A DNA stretch of 64,000 nucleotides from Cyprinodon diabolis (taxonomy: Eukaryota; Chordata; Actinopteri; Cyprinodontiformes; Cyprinodontidae). A program made the position numbers and the translations under genes. Under the pieces are notes generated by a model. The model was given only the letters and a program-made list of their open reading frames with translations, was not told the DNA's origin and did no database searches. The stretch lies in NCBI GenBank assembly GCA_030533445.1, contig JARPUW010000509.1, positions 1 to 64,000 on the forward strand, read 5' to 3'. Shown here piece after piece: positions 1-11,345 of this stretch (position 1 is its first letter; the number at the start of each line of letters is the position of its first letter).

Positions 1-229
1 ACCATCAAGAGTAAAAATAATTGACTCCATTGGTGTAGTGTGAGCACGAGTGGAGGATGAATGTGGAAATGTTGAAATGTGCAGCACAATCATCTACGGA
101 GGTAAAGGCAGCAGTGTACCTGTGGAGATGGACACAGACTAGTTGGACCTCTAGGTTTAAAAAATAAGGGAATTAACAGGTCCTCAGGTTCATTGTACTC
201 ATACTGAATAATATATGTTTACATATTCT
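1..229. other. Unassigned left-edge sequence
   Basis: No coding signal recognised. From base 111 onward this is the same sequence as the block that starts right after the assembly gap at 61338. Bases 1-110 would lie inside that gap in the second copy. Confidence 0.5.
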
Positions 230-1440
230 TACAATTCATCTTCTGTTTTATCCCTGACCAGGTTGCAGGGGTAGCAGACATAGCAGAGGCTCCCAGATTT
301 CCCTCTCCGCAGAGAGCTCCTTCAGCTCTGTTAGTGGATGCCCAAGTTGCTCCCAGGTCAGCCGAGACACATAGTCTTTCCAGCGTGTCCTTGGTTGTCC
401 CCTGGGCATCCTCCTGTTAAAATGTGTCTGGAATACCTCTACAGGGGGAATCCAGGGGTATCCAAAAATGATGTCTGAGCCACCTCAGCTAACTCCTCTC
501 AAAGTGGAGGAGAGTTGGCTCTACTCCAAGTCTCTGCTGAATGTCCCATCATACTTGAACCACTCTATATAAGGCTGGAGCTCTCCTCTAACCTTAAGGG
601 GAGAAGCCACCTTTTCCAGGTCTTGTCTTTGGTATTTGTAAGCAAAAAGAATTGACGAAATCCACGGGTAACTGAACCAGACCAACTTCTATCCCTGGCT
701 GCACCTAGAAATCCTGTACATAAAGTATTTATACAGTACGGGTTGGACCTAATCCCAACATACTTTGGGAAACATCCTCTGGTCCCCCTTCTTATGTTGG
801 GGACAACCTGATAACACCCAGAGCTCTAAGGTACTCATAGTAGATCTCATCCACTGTCCTTTATGGAGTTTTTGGAGCACCTCAGTGACTTCTGTCTGAA
901 AGATGAATGAATCTGGCATCTAGGCTAGTCTGTCCTTCAATTATGAATGGAGTGCCAGCCAGATAGAGGACATCCTCAAAATATTCATTTCACTGTCCAA
1001 TGTTGCCTCTTTTAGGGTCTGCAGCTCCCTACTCACACTGAAAACAGCAGTAAGTAGTAAGGTGCAAGATCGTTTGCCAGAATCACTTTGAGGCCAATCA
1101 ACAGTCTTTCTCCATGGCCTCTCCAAACTCTTGCCAGGCCACAGTTTATGCCTCTGCAGCAGTTGGGCAGCGACAAGCTTGGCCTCACAATACCTACTTT
1201 CTGTCTTAGGAGTTCCACAAGCCAGTAAGGCTGTCCACCACCGGATTTGGGGATTGCTGCCATGACAGACTTCCAGACCTTTCGGGCACAACTACCACTG
1301 CATTCACAATGAAGGCAGAGAACATGGCCAACTCAGGGTTCATGTCACCAGCCTCCTTTTGAATCTGAAAGAAGCTCTCCTGAAGGTGGAAATGAAAGAC
1401 TTCCCTTACTGAGGCTCCACCAGACATTACAAATCTAATA
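230..1440 (-). mobile_element. Degenerate RTE/Rex3-like non-LTR retrotransposon
   Basis: Read on the minus strand, this stretch follows the layout of a common fish non-LTR element. First comes a linker region before the reverse transcriptase (near 1360-900) with recognisable phrases such as 'ACGTPKTESRYCEAK'. Next is an 'aagaagggggaccagagg' block near 800. Last is the family's 3' end near 240-330, where a run of Glu/Leu-rich codons leads into '...gataaaacagaagatg'. Every reading frame is interrupted, so it is a dead copy. RTE/Rex3 is assigned from remembered family architecture and could be another non-LTR clade. An identical copy lies at 61457-62667. Confidence 0.55.
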
Positions 1441-1768
1441 TCTGCAACAACAGTACTGCAACTGAAGCTCCTCAAAAAATAAATTAGCACACGGAACAGT
1501 AGTAAGAAGATTTGCATTCATTCTTTGTCTGCTTTGTGAGTTAACTGTCACAGTTGCTAGGCAACAAAGCATACGCATATGCTGAGTGACTGCTGGAGAA
1601 GGCTGGAACTATTTGAATCTATAACTCAACTCTTGTGGCCTTCTTATTTTCATGGCCTTTGAAGGACCAAGACCTGTTAGACCCGGTCCTTCAAACACAC
1701 CCCCAAAGTGTTTCTGCCAAAAAAACATCTGTTTCTTCTTCTTACACTTGTTTCATTGTGTCTTTCAG

Positions 1769-1930
1769 ACTTAGCTCCTGTGGCCTATCAGGAAGAACTT
1801 GTGAAGTTCTGTCATCAGTTCTCAAGTCCAAGTCCTGCTGTTTGAGAGAGGTTGACCTGCAAAACAACAACCTCCAAGATTCAGGGGATAAGTTCCTCTC
1901 TGGTTCAAACTGGACACTGGAAATATTCAG
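1769..1930 (+). CDS. NLR (NLRC3-like) leucine-rich-repeat exon
   Basis: A 162-bp exon bounded by 'tctttcag' and a 'gtaaag' donor. It enters with one base left over and leaves with two, as expected for fish NLR LRR exons. The translation contains '[18 protein letters not shown]' followed by '[19 protein letters not shown]', the ribonuclease-inhibitor-type repeat (LxxLDLxxNxLxDxG) of the fish-expanded NLR-C group. Its two trailing bases plus the first base of the exon at 3987 restore an Arg codon, so it joins the B30.2 exons below. The FISNA/NACHT exons are not in this window; they would lie upstream of base 1. Such proteins are cytosolic innate sensors; this one's ligand is unknown. An identical second copy is at 62996-63157. 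Confidence 0.8.
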
Positions 1931-3986
1931 GTAAAGAGTCATCTAATGCTTCTAAGTTGCATTGATAGTATTCTGTTTCCCAAAATCAAGTAATTGAAAT
2001 GCTATGTTGAGGATGTTCTAGTAAATCCTTCTGATTGGTTAGTTTCTCAGATGGAACAGACAGCAGTTAGCTCATCATCTGTTTCATTGACTGATTTAGA
2101 CTCATGGTGACCAAGATCAAACATTGTCCTGGCCACTCTAGTTTTTAACTACTTACAGAACGTTCACTCTTTTGGATCTTTAAAACCAGCCCGATTATTC
2201 CATCAGGGTGGTAGTGGGCCCAGTGCCTATTCGCCTATTGGTCAGTCTATGGGTTAAAGGAAGGGTCCCCGCTTTACAATTTGCCAGTCTGTCGTAGGGC
2301 AACACAGAGAGACACAAAAAGACATGCAACCATGGAAATAGCTGGAGTTCCTGGAGAGGATGCAAACTACATGTAGAAAGACCCAGGGCTGGCAACCGAA
2401 CGTGGAACCTTCTTACTGCAAGGCAACAGTGGTGCAAACTGCTTCAACCTGCATATCATGACTCAGAATAGAGGACCCAGTTTTCAAGGCCAGACAGACA
2501 GTGGGATTACTCAAAAAGCATTTACTTAAAACTGGTGGATCTGAGTAGCAGCGGCTAGGGTATCTGAGGCTGGAAATTGCAGGAGAGAAACAGATTAGTG
2601 ACCACACAAATGTAACAGAGGAAGATTATGAACATGAGTCACTAATCTGGTTTACAAGTTCAGTCCATGTCCAGAGAATGAGGTAGGTTCCAGCTGGTGG
2701 GCTGCCAACAAGATGTGCTGGGCACCGCCCAGAGTTTCCCAGGTGTTGCAGCCCCAGAGAACATGCAGTACTCCAAAACCAGGTCAGGCAAACTGATCAG
2801 AACAGGAACGGGAAGACTCAGAGGTCCACAAGTCCGAAGCCGGTCAGGCAAACAGATCAGAACATGAACAGGCAGGTTCAGAGGTCCAGCAGTCTGATGT
2901 CAGGCCTAGCAAAGGCTCAGTGGCTGAGAAGCAGAACAGGATGAGTTAATCAAAAACACTAAGCTTAAGCTAAATATACTCTCACGACTGAGATACCACT
3001 GGTTCAGTGGTTGAGAGGCAGAACAGGACAGCATCAGGAAATCAGAAACATGAAGAAACAATAACACCACTGGCTAGACAGAATTTGAATAATCTGGCCT
3101 TTATGACTGAATGCAAGTACCTTAAATAGAGGCAGGAGCAGGTGGATCAGATGAGCAGTGAGAGACCGAGTTAAAGGGGAATTGGAATGAGTAGTTAAGC
3201 CAGTAATCAGTTCCAAAATCATGAAAGTGCAGCCCCTTCTAAACCCTTCACTCACTAATTCCAGTAAAGTTTACAGACTCAAGATGGCCTCCAGAGATAC
3301 ACCTAACTTTAAAGAACAAAGCAGGAACACACAAATAGTGACAAAGTAAAGACAAGAGAACTTTCTGGACTCAGACCCAGAACCAGTCCACAAACGCTAC
3401 ATGATTCAATTCTCAGTAGACGATGGTTGCTGGTTCCCGAGTTTCCAGACAACCAGCATAAAAATGGTTTGATGGTGTAAACATCAGGCCTCTCCCCTCC
3501 TGATTTGGTATATTTGAATCATCTCTCCATCAGTTTACTTGCTCTGACCATCCTTCTTTTTCAGACCATATCATCAGTAACTAAAGCTATTGTCACACCT
3601 TCACGATTTAGACAGTGTATGTTAGATGTATGAAAAATCTAGCAAAAACATTGGTATGTTGGTCAAGTTAAGGGTATATTTTGTATTTTGTAAGTTATGA
3701 CCATGCTGAAGTACGCTGAAACACACTGTCACACGTTGACATACGGCAAGTACGTTGAGAAATTGCTGCATAAGCCTTATGCAGCAGAATTCATTGTTAG
3801 CAGCTCATAGACAGCACAGGCTGCATCATGTTGTCATTTGCATCATGTTGGTTTCTCCAACAATTGACCAGGACCGGATCCAGTTTTTTCAGCAGTATAT
3901 CAGAGTGGAATCTGATATGATCCATTACAATGTCCATGTTTTCCTACTGAAAGATACTATTTGTCTTATCCCCCTTCTCCTTTCAG
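1931..3986 (+). other. NLR intron with repeats
   Basis: No further LRR exon was recognised between the LRR exon and the linker exon. The second half is repeat-like: from about 2520 to 3400 it resembles, in style, other antisense interspersed repeats of this window, and it includes the 60-bp tandem pair at 2780-2899. A single LRR exon is short for this family, so repeats may have been lost. Confidence 0.5.
2780..2899. repeat. Two imperfect copies of a 60-bp tandem repeat
   Basis: 'ggtcaggcaaac...gatcagaaca' and 'cagaggtcca' recur exactly 60 bases apart (2783 and 2843; 2819 and 2879). Copies differ at several positions. Confidence 0.7.
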
Positions 3987-4723
3987 AGAGCCTGATGGAG
4001 TCAGATGGTTGAAGCCAGGTCTGAGGAAGTGTAAGTGTTTTTTTTTTTTTCATTTGATTCAAGACAACAAATCAGCTCACATCCAACCATCTTCAAATTA
4101 TCCCTCACTGATTCAGGAGTAATCATCAAAGTGTCAATAAATGATCAATAACTAAATCTGGATTGTGTTTGTTCTCTACATCAGATTCCTGTCAGCTCAA
4201 AATCGACACAAACACAGTGAACAGAGAACTGGAACTATCTGAAGAAGACAAGAAGGTGACACGTATGGAGGACCTTACATTATATCCTGATCATCCAGAC
4301 AGATTTGACTACTGGGTTCAGCTGCTGTGTAGTGACGGTCTGACTGGTCGCTGTTACTGGGAGGTTGAGTGGAGAGGAGATGTTTTTATATCAGTGAGTA
4401 ACAGACGAATCAAGAGGAAAGGAGATAGTAGAGACTGTGTATTTGGGTGGAATAATCATTCCTGGAGTCTGAGATGCTGCAATGAAAAAGGTTACTATGT
4501 AATGCACAATAAGAAGAAAAAAATCATCTCCTTTACCCCCCCCTCACCCTCAGCTGTCTCTAACAGAGTAGCAGTGTATGTGGATTGTCCTGCTGGCATT
4601 CTGTCATTCTGCAAAGTCTCCTCTGACTCACTGATCCACCTTTTAACCTTCAACATAACAATCACTGAACCTCTTTATCCTGGATTCTACATCTTTCCTG
4701 GTTCCTCAGTGTTTCTGTGTTGA
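3987..4723 (+). CDS. NLR C-terminal linker and B30.2 (PRY-SPRY) exons
   Basis: The small exon 3987-4030, between 'tttcag' and 'gtaagt', encodes 'EPDGVRWLKPGLRK', the conserved linker found just before B30.2 in fish NLRs. The last exon 4185-4723 begins after 'acatcag'; its first two bases complete a Tyr codon, giving '...RKYSCQLKIDTNTVNRELEL'. The PRY part runs to about 'YPDHPDRFDYWVQLLC'. The SPRY part shows 'GRCYWEVEWRGDVFISVS', 'CVFGWNNHSWSL', 'RVAVYVDCPAGILSFCKVS' and the closing 'EPLYPGFYIFPGSSVFLC', ending at TGA 4721-4723. Length and motifs are complete for a B30.2 domain. In fish NLRs and fintrims this domain is the variable, probably ligand-sensing end. A transposable element begins about 8 bp after the stop, so most of the original 3' UTR is displaced. 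Confidence 0.88.
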
Positions 4724-4731
4724 GTCTTCAG

Positions 4732-7004
4732 AGCAGTGTTGTTTTTGACAGCCATCTTAGATTTAGTCTTAGTCTTCAGGATGAAAATTATTGTTAATCT
4801 TAGACGCATTTTAGTCCTTATGATATGTGATAGTTTTAGTAAATTTAAGTTGACTAACACTTAAAAAGGTTTTAGTATGGTTTTAGTCAGTTTAATGTTC
4901 CAAAAAAGTGAACCTTTACCATTTAGAATAATAACCAGATCCTTTCCCAGACTGACATCTCTTGCCAAGATGCTACAATAGCTGGGTATAGAATGCTGCT
5001 GAGTAGTTCATCATTGCTGTTGGGCAGAAAACTTTGATTTATAGATTTCAAATATTTTTTATCAATTAATTCCCTACTTTTAAAAAAAAAGTGTCTACCA
5101 AAAGTTGCTAAAATAGCAGATTGAGTTCAACACATCATATGGTTAATATAGCAGACAGGTTTACAAAATGTACAATAAAGGAATGGTTTTAGACAAACAA
5201 GTATTCCATCCCAAAGCAAACGCTTCCTGATCTATTATGAATTATGTATTACAAAGAGATCAATAAAATCTTCATTTCTCAAAAAAAAAAACAGAAAACA
5301 AAACAGCATTTTTTCTACTTTTGCAATGTCATGATTGGTTTAAGCGATCTGACCCACATGCAGAGAACCACTCAGAGACCAAGGGAAAAAGTTAAGCAGG
5401 TTTATTAAATGTAAATGAATTACAGAAGTAGTATCTGGAACTCAGTGAACTGGTGAACCAGAACTGGAAATTTTGGAGGGGAGATCACAGTGATCAGTTC
5501 AGGGACCGTAGGAACATTGACTGAGGCTTGAATATTGTTGAACAGGGACTCACGTTTGAGGGGGCTCTTGTTCATCCTTGAATCCAGCTTGTGGGGGTTC
5601 ATCCAGAGAAGAGGAAACTTAGACCAGCAGAGGGCTGTCACTACCAACGCAGACAGATAGACATGCATTGGACCCACAGGAGTAAAGGAGTGGAGTGTCA
5701 CTTGGAGTTCCAATGAGGACTTGAACGGATCATGTGAAGGTTTTTCCCTCCTCAGTGTGTACTCAGTTAATCCTTCCAGGGGGAAAAGGTCCAGGTATCC
5801 AGTAACACAGGAAGGCTTCCTGTCGAAGAACAAAGGCAAAAACAAGATAAGAGTCAGAGAAATAAAGCTTAGGTTAGACTCTGCTAATCTCAGCTTGGCT
5901 AGAGTACCCAAAACTGGCAAACACTCTGGCGTCAAGGTAGAAACAGCCCACTACTCAAATACTCCTCCAGTAATGATCCAATGAGTCGCAGGTGTGCAGG
6001 GAGGCCCAACAAGGACGGGGCGCCACCTGGTGGTGGAGAGAGAAAAACACACAAACAACCCAGACAAACTGGATTCCTAACAGGCAATTTGGGCTATACT
6101 TCTGATAATATGTCCCTTAGTTACCACTGCTCAGGGGTCAAAGTAGATTTAAATTCACTGGGTTTTGATATAAAAAAAAAAAGAGAACCCACATAATTCT
6201 ATGGCAATCCAGACCGAAATTCAATGAATATGTTAACTAAAATGTTGAAATATTCAAAGGAAACATAGAAAATGTTTTAATGAAAAAACAAGGACACATT
6301 TACATCACATTTGAATAGATAGAAACGGGAACAATCAGTCAAACATATTTAAAGATCTATATACCTTTTCATCTTTTTTCTTTATCCAAAAATAAACAGT
6401 TTGCAATCAAATATTCTATTTGGATATAATTTAGGGATTCCTTAAAGAATGTTTACTATCAACTCTTGTGAGCTTGAAGAATTAAAATGTGATAGTAAAG
6501 GAATTTTTTACTCTTGGCAGATTATGATCAGATGAGATTAGTGAATAATCAGCGAATCATCAGCGAGATTAGCGAATCATCAGATGACGAGTGCTTCTGA
6601 TGACACGTCACAGACACATTTCTGAACAAGCACAGATGGAAGATCAAAGCAGTTTATCAGAATTGAATGCGCAGTATCAGACAAAATCAGGGTTATTTTC
6701 TCAGATGCCGCCAATGCTGCTCCCATGATTTATCTGTGCTCCTGCAGTATGTGCAGCACTGCATGTCAGGTGGGCGGCAGGATCAATGAAGACGCAGCTA
6801 CACGGTGATACTGCTTAGCTGATTACAGCACATTTATGTATTTGAAACGTCTAACCGACGACCCGTTATTTTTTATTTAGTCCCATCTAAACTCATTTAC
6901 TAAAACTCAAACCTATGACTAGTCATGTTTTAGTCATCAAAGATCCATGTTTAGCTCCTCAGTTTTTGTCATCCTCATTGTTGATGAAAACAACACTGCT
7001 TAAG
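4732..7004. mobile_element. Non-autonomous DNA transposon with terminal inverted repeats
   Basis: The left end reads 'agcagtgttgttttt' at 4732 and the right end is its complement, 'aaaacaacactgct', ending near 7003. Both ends continue inward into long tracts rich in 'tttagtc/gactaaaa' (4755-4890 and 6880-6985), a layout common to a miniature-type element of fish genomes. No transposase was seen. A second repeat is nested inside at 5340-6060. Superfamily not assigned. Confidence 0.65.
5340..6060 (-). repeat. Interspersed repeat, copy 1 (inverted relative to 9975-10390)
   Basis: The reverse complement of about 5650-6030 matches 9990-10380: both contain 'agtattgagtag/agtatttgag...', 'gccagttttgggtactcta', 'gccaagctgagattagcaga', 'cttcctgtgttactggata', 'ccccctggaaggatta' and 'ctcctttactcct'. 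The identity looks roughly 80 percent by eye. The outer part has 'tcatga' near its left edge and 'ggtttattaaatgtaa' inward. No coding capacity recognised. Confidence 0.7.
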
Positions 7005-7640
7005 AGGTTCTCACTGTTTAACAGATAGTTTAGTCTCTATATTCTGTCTATTAGACTTTTACATTAGGTTGCTTTCTTTCTGAAAGGCTTTGAAAGATGG
7101 AAGCTGGTATTATTCCAGGATGCAAAGGCCTGGTTCTTGTTCCAGTCAAAGATAAGGTTATACCAAGAAAAATCATTCCATACTATCTGTGGGTGATGTG
7201 CAAACGATAGAAATTGAAATACTTAAGAAATATAACTTTGAGCAATAAATGTGTCATTTTAAATAGAAATATACAAAATCGCTATTTGGACGTTTATTCA
7301 ATTTTAATCTGTCATGAGCAGTTACGAGTTCTAAAAGTCAGGAGCTTAAAGGATTTATAAAATTTGATTGAGTCTGTGGTTTGATTTAATGCTGTTTTTA
7401 GTTTTTATAGTTATATATATATATTTATTGTTGTTTTTGACAGCTCATGACTGTGCCCGGAAAGGATATGATTTACTTTAAGTTGAACTTGCATAAGGGA
7501 CTCGTGTTGGCTCACATGAATGTATGTAGTTATCTTACAAGTATTTGGATGTGGAGCAAACAGTCATGAATAACTGTATCAACATCATTGCTGTATAGAG
7601 ACCCATCTTAATGATTCCTTCCCTTACACAAGCATACCCA
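7005..7640. other. No recognised feature
   Basis: AT-rich sequence with a short (at)n tract near 7412. No gene or repeat boundary could be supported. Confidence 0.4.
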
Positions 7641-8152
7641 TTGACGTTTTTTATGTTTTTAGGAAAGACAGAAATAGATTTGTTGCTGACGTACCTCTCT
7701 ATGTACAAAAAATGTACCTGCCAAAATACAGTACGTTTCAATTTGATGAGGGAGGACATTGAATAATGCTGGCTACAAATAGAGAGATTTATCTGCTGGG
7801 TGATGCAAATGTTGACTGTTGGTGCAGTCTTGTCCCAACTGGAAAAAGTTACTCTCTATATTGAGTGTGTGTAGTTTGTCTCGAATGCTTGAAGTTCCCA
7901 GAAGAATAAATATTGGAAGTGATTGAATTATCTCTGGAACATGCATTGACCACATCCACACAAATGCTGCTCTGCAGTGCTCTAAGGCAATCGCTGTGCC
8001 TGTAGCTTTTATACTATAATATGATTGCTGTTACTAGAAAAACAAAGATTCCAAAACCTAAAGCTAAAGTCAAAAGGTTTATTTGTGAAACCGCTAATGC
8101 AAACTGGGATATGGTTTGTAGTGAGCATAACCCGGAAGCAATACTAGATTTA
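7640..8152 (+). pseudogene. Degenerate LINE endonuclease domain
   Basis: With frame changes, the plus strand spells pieces of a non-LTR retrotransposon apurinic-endonuclease: 'FRKDRNRF...PLYVQ' (7661 on; normally a Gly-rich stretch precedes this LYV motif), 'LMREDIE' then a stop, 'IYLLGDANVDCWCSLVPTGK' (7787 on; the GD-N catalytic motif), 'MLEVPRRI', 'GTCIDHIHTNAALQCSKAI' and 'AVTRKTKIPKPKAKVKRFI'. Several stops and shifts make it non-functional. It ends where the SINE-like tail at 8152 begins. Confidence 0.65.
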
Positions 8153-8245
8153 TTTCGTCCATAGACAGCAGGGGATAGGCACCAACACCCCTCACGACCC
8201 CAATTGGGATTAAGCGTGCCAGCAAATGGATGGATGGATATTTAC
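8152..8245 (+). repeat. SINE/RTE-type 3' tail fragment
   Basis: 'ggataggcaccaacacccct' through 'ggatggatggat' matches the 3' end of the longer SINE at 28738-29055. Only the tail is present. Confidence 0.65.
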
Positions 8246-9060
8246 AGTACACGAAGAACTACTGAAATTATTTTCAAATTACCTATAAATAGATTCATTA
8301 ACTCTACAGGATTTCTGCATTAAGATCTCTAGCTCCAGTGGGGTGAGATAGGCACTTCCTGTTGTCTGTTGTCATGGTGAGTCGTCCAATCTCCACTGAT
8401 AATGGCTTTTGATACTTGTTGCGTAGCACTTAACCTAGTTAAAATGTTTTCAACTAATTCATAGCCGCTGTTGTGAAACCAAACACTCAGAGTTCCCGAC
8501 TTTAGGCTAGATGAATTTAGAGTTGCCGATCTGCCACAATATGTCTGCTACACTCATAGCAGATTATCTTTTAAAACGATTCTGAGGCTCCATTTGATGC
8601 CCTGAAGTGTTTCTGTTTTATTGGCTGTGTTATTTAGTTTTTTTATATTGGCTTTTTTATTTTGTTTGTTTGTATGTGCTTTTTCTGATCATTTCTATGT
8701 GTTGAGAAATAAAATTTTTGGAATATAATATTTGTGACTATGCTTTTAGTGTATGTTTTTAACCAAAGGAAGGCTAGCTGTTTGCCATGGCAATACCTAA
8801 TGAGGATCCTTAATGACATTGACAAATTACAATTTAGTGTATAAATTAGTGGAACATCTACAAAAACATCTAAAAAGTTTCTTTGTAATCAAATGTTATT
8901 TATTCTTTATCGAATAACAATATGACTTCATGAATGGGGATTCTGTCAATTTGTTATTTTTTCAGAGGTGTTTAACCACTCTGTGTTGGAAATGTGCTTT
9001 TAACTTGTGAGTTATTTCTTGAAACATGATTGAAAATTGAAACACTAACTTTTCCAGCAT
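8246..9060. other. No recognised feature
   Basis: AT-rich intergenic DNA. Short open frames here have no recognisable motif. Confidence 0.4.
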
Positions 9061-9061
9061 T

Positions 9062-9235
9062 TTATTGTCATTACACTGTCACAAGTACAGCGTAAAAAGA
9101 AATTCACACTCTTCATTTAACCCATCCCCTTGGGGAGCACCTGGGGAGCAGTATGGGTTTGAGGGTCTTTGCTCAGGGACCCAGACTGACAGTCTGTGGG
9201 ATTGGGTTTTTGAACTCACAACCTCAAGATTCAGA
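9062..9235 (+). repeat. Dispersed fish repeat ('ttattgtcatt...' type)
   Basis: 'ttattgtcattacactgtca' followed by 'tttaacccatccccttgggg', 'gagcagtatgggtttgaggg', 'tgctcagggac' and 'cagtctgtggga' matches the copy at 44175-44345 motif by motif. Probably a SINE or LINE 3' fragment; class not certain. Confidence 0.65.
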
Positions 9236-9974
9236 TGGGTTTACTGTCATGGTTTTGTTTCTGTTTAAGTTTATATTTCAACTTTTCATTGCTTTTATTT
9301 TCATTTTGTGTTATTGTAGATGTTTTTGGTTATATTTGAGTTCTTATGTATTTCTTATTTACCCTCTGTTGCCCTATTGTGTCAGTCTCCTTCTCCTAGC
9401 ACCCTTGTTCTTCTGTCCACACCTGCTCTTGTCTGCTAATTATTCCTCCAAATGTGTGAATTCAAATGAGAAAAGAGAAGAAAAAAAAAAGGATCAGTGC
9501 ACTGTTTCACACGGACTTATAAGAGGGACGGACAATGGAGGAAGGAGCAGAAGAGAAAGAAGACAAAGGCCATTTCTCAATTCATGAGATTCCGGTCTTG
9601 GCAAGAACACAGGAAAGTCTGGCCTTGGTGAGAATGCGAGCAAGCAGCATAGATTTGGGTCAGTTGGAACAGAAGCGTACGCTCGGCTCCTCTAGAGCTG
9701 CATTTCACCTCCTGTTATTAATAGTCTCTATGTAATAATGAATTATTAATTTTTTCATTTAGTAGGGGAATAATAATTAACATAGTCAGATAAACACAAA
9801 TCAAATGAACATTTTGCCAAAAAAAATCGGCATCAGAGCCAGCGGGACTATGCCGAGAGAGGGCTGCTATAGATGGGCTGAGGTTAGCCCTGGCTGCCGT
9901 TAGCTTTGGAGCTCCACGGGTTGCCACGGTCCTCTCTGCTTCGGAAATCTTTTTTTTAATCACGCATTTAATTG

Positions 9975-10390
9975 TTAGGTTTCCAGTTTGTGTGGGTTGC
10001 TTTGGTGTTTTTCTCTCTACACCACCAGGTGGTGCCCTGTCCTCGTGTGTCTCATTGGATTATTACCGGAGGAGTATTTGAGCAGAGGACTGTCAGTACC
10101 TCGGCACCAGTGTTTGCCAGTTTTGGGTACTCTAGCCAAGCTGAGATTAGCAGAGTCTAAACTTTAGCATTGTTTCTCTGAGTCTAATCTTGTTTTGTCT
10201 TTGCTCTTCGGCAAGAAGCCTTCCTGTGTTACTGGATAGCCTGGGCTTTCTCCCCCTGGAAGGATTACTGAGTGTACACTGAGCAGGGGAAAATCTCCAC
10301 ATGATCCATTCAAGTCCTAATCAGGAAAACCAAGTGACAGTCCGCTCCTTTACTCCTCTGGGTCCAACATATGACTACCTGTCCTATATA
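9975..10390 (+). repeat. Interspersed repeat, copy 2 (plus orientation)
   Basis: The same family as 5340-6060, in opposite orientation and separated by about 4 kb. The shared landmarks are listed under copy 1. It starts near 'gtttgtgtgggttgct' and fades near 'gactacctgtcc'. Confidence 0.7.
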
Positions 10391-10450
10391 TATATTTACG
10401 GAAGCATATTGCATTTACCAACGAAAAAAAATTCTGACAGCTTATCTTAT

Positions 10451-10606
10451 AATTACGACATCAGTATTAGTATTAGTAATTATGAGAAAAGATCTCGTAA
10501 TTACGAGATAATATCTCATAATTACGAAATCTTTTCTTATAATTACGAGATATCAGCTCGTAATTACGAGATCTTATCTCGTAATTATAATATCGTATCT
10601 ATATAT
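10451..10606. repeat. 21-bp minisatellite with palindromic unit
   Basis: About six head-to-tail units of 21 bp, consensus AATTACGAGATnnnATCTCGT; the first carries a 6-bp expansion. Each junction forms the palindrome ATCTCGTAATTACGAGAT. The period is divisible by three, so an open frame reads through it with a repeating Asn-Tyr-Glu-Ile pattern; there is no other evidence that it is translated. Confidence 0.8.
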
Positions 10607-10924
10607 TTGGTTATGCTTACTTGAGCGTAATGTAGAATCTCACAAAACTGGTCTTCATGGTTATTTATTAAGAATATCTGCATCTGTTCCACTGAACAGT
10701 TCTCTGCAGGTCTAACATAATATGTGTTGGAGTTCTGCTCCTGTTTTTCACTTCATCAATAAATCCATCTATAACTCTGGGGTTACTACTTGTGGAGTAA
10801 GCATGCAGCGATATGACCATAAGCGAGAATCCGTCAACAGCTCTATTAATACAGATTCTGTTCTGATTTTAGCTTTTCATATAAATCGACATGCTGCCTG
10901 AAGTTGGGAGCTGTTCTTTTTGAA

Positions 10925-11345
10925 CGATTCTGAAGCTGTCATGATCTCGGCGCTGATGGTTCGGTTTTTCCCTTTCCTCCTTGCTCCCCTGTATAATTGT
11001 TCCTGCGGCTGATTAACCCCGATCATTTCCACCTGGTTATTCAGCTATTTATGTTGCGTGCTTGCCTTCCGTCAGTGGCAGGTTATTCTAGCAGTTTGGT
11101 GAGATTAACTAGCGATATGTATCTTGTTCTGTTTTCCTGATTGTGACCTGTTTCTGCCCTGTGGATTCAGAGTTTTGCTTTGCCCATCTGCTCTGTTAGT
11201 CTGGTCTGTTCTGGACTGATTCCTGGATTCTACCGGCTTCTCTACCTGGACCTGTCCGCAGCTGAGGTGCAGCTCTGCGTTCCTGTTTGGTTTAATAAAT
11301 GCTTTGAACTTTCCCAATGTCTGTCTAGCCTCCAATTATGGATCC
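10925..11345 (+). repeat. Probable interspersed repeat starting 'tcatgatctcgg'
   Basis: The block from 'tcatgatctcggcgctgatg' to 'ggtttaataaatgctttgaa' has the look of a fish mobile repeat: a GC-rich head, a polyadenylation-like 'aataaa', and a 'tgtctgtctagcctcc' end. The 5340 repeat has a related outer edge. No second copy in the window proves it. Confidence 0.4.

Noticed and set aside
10301..10624. 107-codon frame with NYEI repeats
   Set aside because: A product of a 21-bp satellite with period divisible by three; no start context or splice evidence.
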